Source: CAZUVM01 sp964623885
GTDB taxonomy: Bacteria; Verrucomicrobiota; Verrucomicrobiia; Limisphaerales; UBA8199
Direction: 5' to 3'
Length of the DNA stretch: 11,155 bases
Assembly: GCA_964623885.1 (NCBI GenBank)
Contig: CAZUVM010000255.1
Coordinates: forward strand, 1-11,155
Positions 6,066-11,155 of the stretch are shown piece by piece. Numbering within the stretch: the stretch's first letter is position 1; each line of letters begins with the position of its first letter. Under the pieces are notes generated by a model, which made no database searches, was not told where the DNA came from, and was given only the letters and a program-made list of their open reading frames with translations. The translations under genes were made by a program, and so were the position numbers.

Positions 6066-7589
6066 TCATGCGGCGGGCGCGGGCTGGCGATCGAGATAGC
6101 CACTGAAGGCCGCGCGGGTAATGGCTTCCTGGGTCCACTGGCCAGGAAGGAACTCCCCAACAATACGTCCGGCCGACATGGCGAGAATGCGATCGCACAA
6201 CGCCATCAGTTCGGTCAATTCGCTGGAGACCATGACGATCGCCTTGCCCTCAGCGGCGAGCTCGTGGAGCAACTGGTAGATCGTATCCTTCGCCGCGACG
6301 TCGATGCCGCGCGTGGGCTCGTCAAACAGCAGCACCTGACAATCGCGCGCCAGCCACCGCGCCATGACAACCTTTTGCTGATTGCCGCCACTGAGTTCGG
6401 AAACGATTTGCTCAACAGAACCGCATCGGACCGCCAGGCGATCGCACATCGAGCTCGCCGTGTTTTTCTCGGCTCCAAAATCGAGCCACCCTCCGCCGTG
6501 CACATGACGGCGCAGAGTCGCAAGTGTGGCGTTCACGCGAATAGAATGGGCCAGCAGCAAGCCGTCGAGTTTCCGGTCCTCGGGCACCATGCCGATGCCC
6601 GCGCGCACGGCATCCGCCGGCTCGCGAATTACCAACGGCTGCAAGCTGTCGCCCAGGAAAATCTCCCCGCCAGTTTTCGAGTCCGCGCCGAATATCACCC
6701 GCAACGTTTCAGTCCGGCCCGAGCCAATCAACCCGGCGAGGCCAAGGATTTCGCCACGACGCACAGCGAATGACACGTCCTGGACGCGTTCGCCCGCCGC
6801 CAGGTGTTCGACGCGCAACGCGACATTTCCGGCCGTCCGCGCTCCAGTCGCTTTCCGCTCGGGCAAATCGTGCCCGACCATCTCGCGCACAAGTTCGGCC
6901 GGCGTGGTTTCGACGGCCTTGTGGGTAGCGACGCGCCGGCCATCGCGCAAGACGGTGACGCGGGTCGCGATGCGCCGGATTTCGTCCATGCGGTGGCTGA
7001 CGTAAATGATGCCGACCTGCTGCGCCTGCAGCCGGCGGATATTTTCGAAAAGGCGATCAATTTCGGGGTCAGTCAGCGCGGCGGTGGGTTCGTCCAGGAT
7101 CAGGACTCGGCAGTTCTGAGCGAGTGCCCCGGCGATTTCGACCAATTGTTGCTGGCCGACGCCGAGCCGCGAGGCCGGCGTGGCAGGATCCAATTCCCCC
7201 AGGCCAACCCGAGCCAGGGCCTCGAGGGCCATCTGGTGCAATTCCTTGAAGCGCACGAACCCGGCGACCGACGGCAGCCGGCTCAGGAATATGTTTTCGG
7301 CGACCGTGAGCGCCCCGATCACATTCAATTCCTGCATGACCATAACAACGCCGGCGTGCTCGGCTTCGCGCTTGGTGCGAGGCGAGTATTCCTGGCCCTC
7401 GAGCTGCAGCGAACCTTGATCGGGCAGGGTCAACCCACAGAGGATGCGAGCAAACGTGGATTTACCGGCGCCGTTGCTGCCGACCAAAGCGTGCACCTCG
7501 CCGTGCTCGAGCTCAAAGCTGAAGTCGCTGAGCACAGGCACGCTGTAACTTTTCTGGAGCCCGGTGACGCGCAGGAGTAGCGAGCTCAT
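6066..7589 (-). CDS. Sugar ABC transporter ATPase with two nucleotide-binding domains (RbsA-like)
   Basis: The 507-residue length and fused double ABC domain match RbsA/MglA/AraG proteins. Domain 1 has Walker A GSNGAGKST (37-45), signature LGVGQQQL (142-149), Walker B VLILDEPT (162-169) and switch histidine in SHR (199). Domain 2 has a degenerate P-loop, GLIGSGRTE (286-294), with Arg where Lys is expected, then an intact LSGGNQQK signature (399-406) and LFDEPTRGID. This asymmetry is normal for the family, where only one site hydrolyses ATP efficiently. The ATG overlaps the stop of the binding-protein gene as ATGA (7586-7589), so translation is probably coupled. It powers import through the permease encoded next. 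The family call is very secure; the substrate is not. Confidence 0.95.
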   Translation of the reverse strand: MSSLLLRVTGLQKSYSVPVLSDFSFELEHGEVHALVGSNGAGKSTFARILCGLTLPDQGSLQLEGQEYSPRTKREAEHAGVVMVMQELNVIGALTVAENIFLSRLPSVAGFVRFKELHQMALEALARVGLGELDPATPASRLGVGQQQLVEIAGALAQNCRVLILDEPTAALTDPEIDRLFENIRRLQAQQVGIIYVSHRMDEIRRIATRVTVLRDGRRVATHKAVETTPAELVREMVGHDLPERKATGARTAGNVALRVEHLAAGERVQDVSFAVRRGEILGLAGLIGSGRTETLRVIFGADSKTGGEIFLGDSLQPLVIREPADAVRAGIGMVPEDRKLDGLLLAHSIRVNATLATLRRHVHGGGWLDFGAEKNTASSMCDRLAVRCGSVEQIVSELSGGNQQKVVMARWLARDCQVLLFDEPTRGIDVAAKDTIYQLLHELAAEGKAIVMVSSELTELMALCDRILAMSAGRIVGEFLPGQWTQEAITRAAFSGYLDRQPAPAA

Positions 7590-8545
7590 TTGGTGATCAG
7601 ATCGACGGCGGTGGTTTGGTCGGCGGGCGTCTGGCCTTTCAGAAATTTGAGGGCGGCCTCGATGCCGAACACCGCGAGTCGGTCCGCATGCTGGTCGGCG
7701 GTGGCGACGACACGACCGTCATCGAGCATGGGGCGGATAGCTTTGATATCATCGAAGCCAACAACAAGCACCTTGCCGGTCTTGCCTGCCGCTTGGATCG
7801 CCGCGACTGCGCCCAGTGCCATGCTATCGTTGGCGCAGAGAATGGCTTTGAGGTCTGGATGTTCGCTGAGCATAGCAGCAGACACGTTGTTGGCTTTGTC
7901 CATCTCCCAGTTGCCGCTCTGGATGCCGACGATATTCATCCCCGCGGCTTTCATAGCGTCTTCAAACCCAAGCCGCCGCTGCTGGCCGTTGAAGGCAGTG
8001 GGAATGCCTTCGATGATGGCCACTGGATCGCCGGCCTTAAGATGCCGCGCGAGGGCTTCACCGACTTTGCGTGCGCCCGCGCGGTTGTCCGGCCCGACAA
8101 AGGGGATTGTGATGCCGGCTTGTTTCAGGACATCGGCGTCCAGCTTGTTATCAATGTTCACGACCAGGACGCCCAATTGCTGGGCGCGCTTCAGCACTGG
8201 GACGAGCGCCTTGGAATCCGCGGGAGCGATTACCAACGCGTTGATCCCCTGCGCGAGCATTTGGTCGACGAGATTTACCTGAGCGCCGAGATCGGTTTCG
8301 TTTGGAATGCCGTTGACGATTAAATCGTAGTCGCCGGGGTGAGCTTCATGGTGCCGACGCGCGCCGTCCGCCATGGTGCTGAAGAACTCGTTGGCGAGCG
8401 ACTTCATGACCAGGGCGATTTTTGGCTTTGCAGGATGCGCGGTGTCCAGCGGTTTGTTGCACCCGGTGACGAGAAATGGCGCCGCGCAGATGCAGGCTAG
8501 CAGGCCCAGGCGGCCAGGGGAGCGGTGGATGAAACCAAAAATCAT
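7586..8545 (-). CDS. Sugar-binding lipoprotein of CUT2 ABC transporter (RbsB-like, Peripla_BP_4)
   Basis: The 319-residue protein has a lipoprotein signal: positively charged start, hydrophobic LGLLACICAAPFL, and lipobox VTGC with Cys29 as the lipidation site. It should therefore be membrane-anchored and face the periplasm. The mature part begins KIALVMKSLANEFFSTMADGA, which matches the opening strand and ligand loop of ribose/galactose-type binding proteins. It continues with ALVIAPAD, VVNIDNKLD, IPFVGPDNRAGA, AIIEGIPT, AILCANDSMALGA and VVGFDD, the usual landmarks of the two-lobed fold. It captures the sugar and delivers it to the permease, and is the first gene of the operon. The ATG at 8545 is chosen because it directly precedes the lipoprotein signal; I see only a weak ribosome binding site. 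Confidence 0.93.
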   Translation of the reverse strand: MIFGFIHRSPGRLGLLACICAAPFLVTGCNKPLDTAHPAKPKIALVMKSLANEFFSTMADGARRHHEAHPGDYDLIVNGIPNETDLGAQVNLVDQMLAQGINALVIAPADSKALVPVLKRAQQLGVLVVNIDNKLDADVLKQAGITIPFVGPDNRAGARKVGEALARHLKAGDPVAIIEGIPTAFNGQQRRLGFEDAMKAAGMNIVGIQSGNWEMDKANNVSAAMLSEHPDLKAILCANDSMALGAVAAIQAAGKTGKVLVVGFDDIKAIRPMLDDGRVVATADQHADRLAVFGIEAALKFLKGQTPADQTTAVDLITK

Positions 8546-8574
8546 GCCGTAAGAATCGCTCGCTGCTGTGCCAG

Positions 8575-8603
8575 AAAATTGAGGATGACCTGGAGTGAGT
8601 CAA
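8575..8603 (-). promoter_or_regulatory. Candidate promoter for the transporter operon
   Basis: TTGACT (8603-8598 on the minus strand, five of six consensus bases) is followed after 17 bases by AATTTT (8580-8575, three of six). The -10 ends 29 bases before the ATG at 8545. The -35 is good and the -10 poor, so this is only a candidate. No clear operator palindrome for a LacI-type regulator is visible next to it. Confidence 0.2.
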
Positions 8604-8660
8604 CCAGAATCGACTATGGACTCATCGGCTTTGATGGAGTGTATTATGAATCGGTAGCAA

Positions 8661-8728
8661 ATTCGGGGACGGTTTAGCCAAGAAAGGAAGAGTCCTGGAA
8701 CTGCCGCTGCCATAATAGAGTCCCCGAT
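8661..8728. repeat. Short inverted-repeat element in the divergent intergenic region (MITE/REP-like candidate)
   Basis: ATTCGGGGAC (8661-8670) and GTCCCCGAT (8720-8728) are near-perfect inverted ends of a 68-bp segment, sharing the seven-base core CGGGGAC/GTCCCCG. Inside, AGAGTCC occurs directly repeated at 8689-8695 and 8717-8723. CGGGGAC-type ends resemble, from memory, short non-coding repeats spread by Y1 transposases in many bacteria. One copy alone cannot prove mobility. The arms could also serve as a protein-binding site between the divergent genes. Confidence 0.35.
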
Positions 8729-8827
8729 AGGCGTTTTGTCTTTGCCCCGTGGAAAAATCGAACGGAACATTTGTAACCATTGGCGCGTCCTACAGATAGC
8801 AGGCGCGCAGCTCTTTTCTGGGACACC

Positions 8828-9577
8828 GTGAGCTATCCAATACCCGAACACGAGACGGAACGGCTGCATACGTTGCGCGGCTATGGCATTCTTGATACCC
8901 GCCCCGAAGACCGGTTCGACGATTTGACCTGGCTGGCGGCAACCACTTGCCGCACACCGATTTCGCTAATCAGCCTCGTGGATGAAGATCGGCAATGGTT
9001 TAAATCGAAAATCGGTTTGGAAACCTGCCAAACTGCGCGCCGCGATGCCTTTTGCGCCCACGCGATCATGTCGCCAGAAGTGTTCATCGTCCCGGATGCC
9101 ACACAGGATTCGCGGTTTGCCGACAATCCTCTGGTGTTGGGGGAACCGCACATACGTTTCTATGCAGGCGCACCTTTGACGGCCCCGAATGGGCACCATC
9201 TGGGCGCATTATGTGTGATTGACCGCATTCCAAGGCGCCTGAGCGATGAACAACTGCAGGCTTTGCGAATCCTGAGTCGGCAGGTGGTAGCGCAGCTTGT
9301 GCCCGGGAAACAGTTGCAGGACTTGCGGGCCGCATTGCATTCCCGCGATGAACTGGAGGCGGACATGGAAAAACTGGTCGAAGATTTGGTGCAGGCGAAT
9401 GCGCGCATCCGAAAGCTCACCGAGCTGATACCTATCTGCGCCTGGTGCAAGAAGGTCCGTGCTGACCGCGGGTTTTGGGAACAAGTCGAAGCCTATATCA
9501 CCAGCCTGACAGGCAGCGAGACCACGAGCGCGATCTGCCCGGAATGCCTCGAGAAGAATTTGCGGGAAATTCGGTAA
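8828..9577 (+). CDS. GAF-domain sensor protein with C-terminal CxxC...CPxC module
   Basis: Using GTG 8828 the protein has 249 residues and begins SYPIPEHETERLHTLRGYGILDT after the start, the common opening of this GAF family; GGGA lies five bases upstream. A TTG at 8780 would add 16 non-family residues. The GAF domain spans about 25-152, with LISLVDEDRQWFKS, DAFCAHAI, DATQDSRFADNP, IRFYAGAPL and LGALCVIDR. A predicted amphipathic linker (about 160-200) follows, then LIPICAWCKKVRADRGFWEQVE and ICPEC, placing Cys204, Cys207, Cys237 and Cys240 as two pairs that could bind a metal. This tail is widely attached to signalling modules in bacteria. There is no kinase, cyclase or DNA-binding domain, so it probably acts by binding a partner. 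It is soluble and transcribed away from the sugar operon. The GAF ligand is unknown. Confidence 0.87.
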   Translation: MSYPIPEHETERLHTLRGYGILDTRPEDRFDDLTWLAATTCRTPISLISLVDEDRQWFKSKIGLETCQTARRDAFCAHAIMSPEVFIVPDATQDSRFADNPLVLGEPHIRFYAGAPLTAPNGHHLGALCVIDRIPRRLSDEQLQALRILSRQVVAQLVPGKQLQDLRAALHSRDELEADMEKLVEDLVQANARIRKLTELIPICAWCKKVRADRGFWEQVEAYITSLTGSETTSAICPECLEKNLREIR

Positions 9578-9598
9578 ACCGGCGGCAAAAGAATTGAG

Positions 9599-11155
9599 TC
9601 AACGTGGCAGGATGAAGCAGTAGGCGTCGTAACGAAGCTCTGTCCAGGCGAGTTCACCCAGAGATTGGCCGGGAAACAACGGGCGTTGAATCGGCGTAAA
9701 CCGAATGCGCACGCGGATTTCGGAGCGACCCGCCGTAAGGGCGCGAGGCACGAGGAATTCGTCGTCGCGGAAGCGGCGGTCGGAGGTTTCCACGATGTGC
9801 TGTGTTGCACCCAGTTCGTCGCGGGGATTGGAATACACGCAAGTGCTGCTGCCGGCGAGATACCAAATACCGGCAGGTTTGAACGGTCCCGAGGTTTTGC
9901 CGTTTCTGAGGGCAGCAACGGAGACTTCCGCGCGCTGATTGGGAAATTGATAATCGAGTTTGCGGCGAAGCAGCACGCCGACATTGTTCGGATCCAGCTT
10001 GAGATTGAATTCGGATGTCCCGGTGGTTTTGCGGCCAACGTCCGTTTGGGCCGGATAGATTTCTTTCCCATTCAAAGTGTCGACGCCCCATTCGTACCTC
10101 GAGGTAATCTCGTAAGGTTCACTTGCGTCGGGTGAAGAATACTGATGAGCGCTTTCGCTTGCGACATTGCCGATTCTCAATTCATCGCTTTTGACCAAGG
10201 TGGAATGATGAGCGCCATACCAATACGTGACCGTCTGGTAATGTTCGGTGGATTCATTCTGACCGCCGTGTTCAAGACGGATAATCGCGTTGCGTCCGAA
10301 CGGCATCAAATCCGCCAGCAGGAAACGATAGGCAGATTCGATGTTATCTTCGTCATTTTTGGCTTCTTTGGCATTGCGAGCGCCAGTGGGGTGACCGGCG
10401 AAAGGTAGAGTCATGTTTTGTCCGCCCCAATAATCGCCGCCACCGCCCCATTCCTCTGTGCCGGTGCCGTAAGCTTGCGGCGTTTGGCTGTCGTCAAAAA
10501 AGAAACGCGGGTCGCCTTCGAGCGTGTTCAGGACGGCGCGGTCGGAAAATATAAAAGACGTGCCGACGAATTGCCCGGACCAGTCGCCGCCGCCTTCAGT
10601 TTGACGAGTATCGAGCAGGACCAGATCCTGACCCGGCACCGGCTTGGGATGATCCCCGTAGGTGGCGTGCAAATAACCGACTTCGGCCGGCGAACCTTTG
10701 AAGTGTTGATAGCGGACCGACCAATGGACATTCAAAGGCTGGTCGGTACGGCTGATCAATCGCAGTTGTGCGGAACGAAAAAACGGCATGGGGAAATAGC
10801 AGTTCAGGTAAGCGCGCTCAGCATCGAACCGGATGTTTACCGGAAAGGCTTTGACCAAGTATTCACGGTTGTCGCGGCAGTACAGGGTGCCGGCGCCGAA
10901 AAAGAGTGCGACGGGAGTGTCGATCGAAAAGGCATGGCCGTCCCAGGACGCGCACAGAAACGCGCGGCCAAAATCGAGTGCTTGGTCACGCGAAACGGAA
11001 AGCTCGAGCGCCCGCAGCATAGTTGGGCCGTTCGTCAGTTCGACAAACGTCTCGGCCTGCCGGGATGACAGAACCAACTCGCCGGATTGGACTTTGAGAC
11101 CTAGTCCGCGGCCTTCCTTCGAATCCGGGCGTGGGACTAGATCCAATCCGGCGCG
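9599..11155 (-). CDS. DUF2961 (GH172-like) glycoside hydrolase family protein, 5'-truncated by the window edge
   Basis: The frame is open to the right edge, so the N-terminus lies outside; 518 residues are visible. Family landmarks are in order: SWDGHAFSIDTPVALFFGAG, AYLNCYFPMPFFRSAQL, a central EGDPRFFFDD...YGTGTEEWGGGGDYWGG, and a C-terminal beta-rich domain. DUF2961 proteins are now classed as glycoside hydrolase family GH172, with characterised members acting on alpha-fructofuranosyl or D-arabinofuranosyl linkages. The glutamate after GTGT (about residue 234) is the family-conserved candidate active-site acid. Where most members have GTGTEDYF, this one has EEW followed by a glycine-rich GGGGDYWGG, a slight expansion. 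The signal peptide, if any, is not in view. The stop is 21 bases from the convergent GAF gene stop. The family is clear and the substrate unknown. Confidence 0.85.
   Translation of the reverse strand, partial: RAGLDLVPRPDSKEGRGLGLKVQSGELVLSSRQAETFVELTNGPTMLRALELSVSRDQALDFGRAFLCASWDGHAFSIDTPVALFFGAGTLYCRDNREYLVKAFPVNIRFDAERAYLNCYFPMPFFRSAQLRLISRTDQPLNVHWSVRYQHFKGSPAEVGYLHATYGDHPKPVPGQDLVLLDTRQTEGGGDWSGQFVGTSFIFSDRAVLNTLEGDPRFFFDDSQTPQAYGTGTEEWGGGGDYWGGQNMTLPFAGHPTGARNAKEAKNDEDNIESAYRFLLADLMPFGRNAIIRLEHGGQNESTEHYQTVTYWYGAHHSTLVKSDELRIGNVASESAHQYSSPDASEPYEITSRYEWGVDTLNGKEIYPAQTDVGRKTTGTSEFNLKLDPNNVGVLLRRKLDYQFPNQRAEVSVAALRNGKTSGPFKPAGIWYLAGSSTCVYSNPRDELGATQHIVETSDRRFRDDEFLVPRALTAGRSEIRVRIRFTPIQRPLFPGQSLGELAWTELRYDAYCFILPR

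Noticed and set aside
5694..8323. Several long plus-strand open frames opposite the ABC transporter genes
   Set aside because: They lie fully antisense to secure RbsA/B/C-like genes and show no motifs or plausible start signals.
8600..8869. Minus-strand 89-codon frame across the divergent intergenic region
   Set aside because: It runs through the inverted-repeat element and into the start of the GAF gene, and its peptide matches no family I recognise.
9578..9598. Bidirectional terminator between the convergent GAF and DUF2961 genes
   Set aside because: The 21-base gap has only a four-base CGGT/ACCG pairing at the edge and no T-run, so no terminator can be supported.

Overview
The window is about 11 kb of moderately GC-rich bacterial DNA, tightly packed, with seven of its nine genes in one minus-strand run. 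Several traits fit a Verrucomicrobiota- or Planctomycetota-like environmental bacterium: a soluble poly-HAMP sensor kinase, a DUF2961/GH172 glycosidase-like protein, a secreted nucleoside hydrolase of the DTDIGNDVDD type, and a GAF protein ending in a CxxC...CPxC module. That placement is inferred from gene content only; there is no rRNA or other marker gene.

Layout. Positions 1-1585 (minus) hold the N-terminal 528 residues of a large sensor kinase made of HAMP units repeated every 276 bp; the kinase core lies off the left edge. Positions 1586-1923 have no intact gene but carry a REP-like double palindrome and a short plus-strand peptide resembling the helix-turn-helix of sigma-70 region 4. 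Then come a class I SAM-dependent methyltransferase (2553 to 1924) and a tandem GNAT acetyltransferase (3316 to 2561), 7 nt apart. A gap with a stem-loop and a possible promoter separates these from an operon at 8545 to 3503. In transcription order that operon encodes a lipoprotein sugar-binding protein, an RbsA-type double ATPase, an RbsC-type permease, an exported nucleoside hydrolase and a small GNAT acetyltransferase. Two of its junctions are ATGA overlaps and the others are 7 and 28 nt.

Divergent from the operon, a GAF-domain protein lies on the plus strand (8828-9577). A minus-strand DUF2961 (GH172-like) gene enters from the right edge and ends at 9599, convergent with the GAF gene.

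How the genes may work together. The transporter has CUT2 (ribose/galactose/autoinducer-2) architecture, and its permease gene is translationally coupled to a nucleoside hydrolase with a signal peptide. The simplest model is nucleoside scavenging at the cell surface: the hydrolase splits nucleosides outside the cytoplasm and the transporter imports the freed ribose, or possibly the nucleoside. No ribokinase, nucleobase permease or dedicated regulator is in the window. The two acetyltransferases and the methyltransferase downstream have no assignable substrate. I see no phage, CRISPR, RNA gene or intact transposase.
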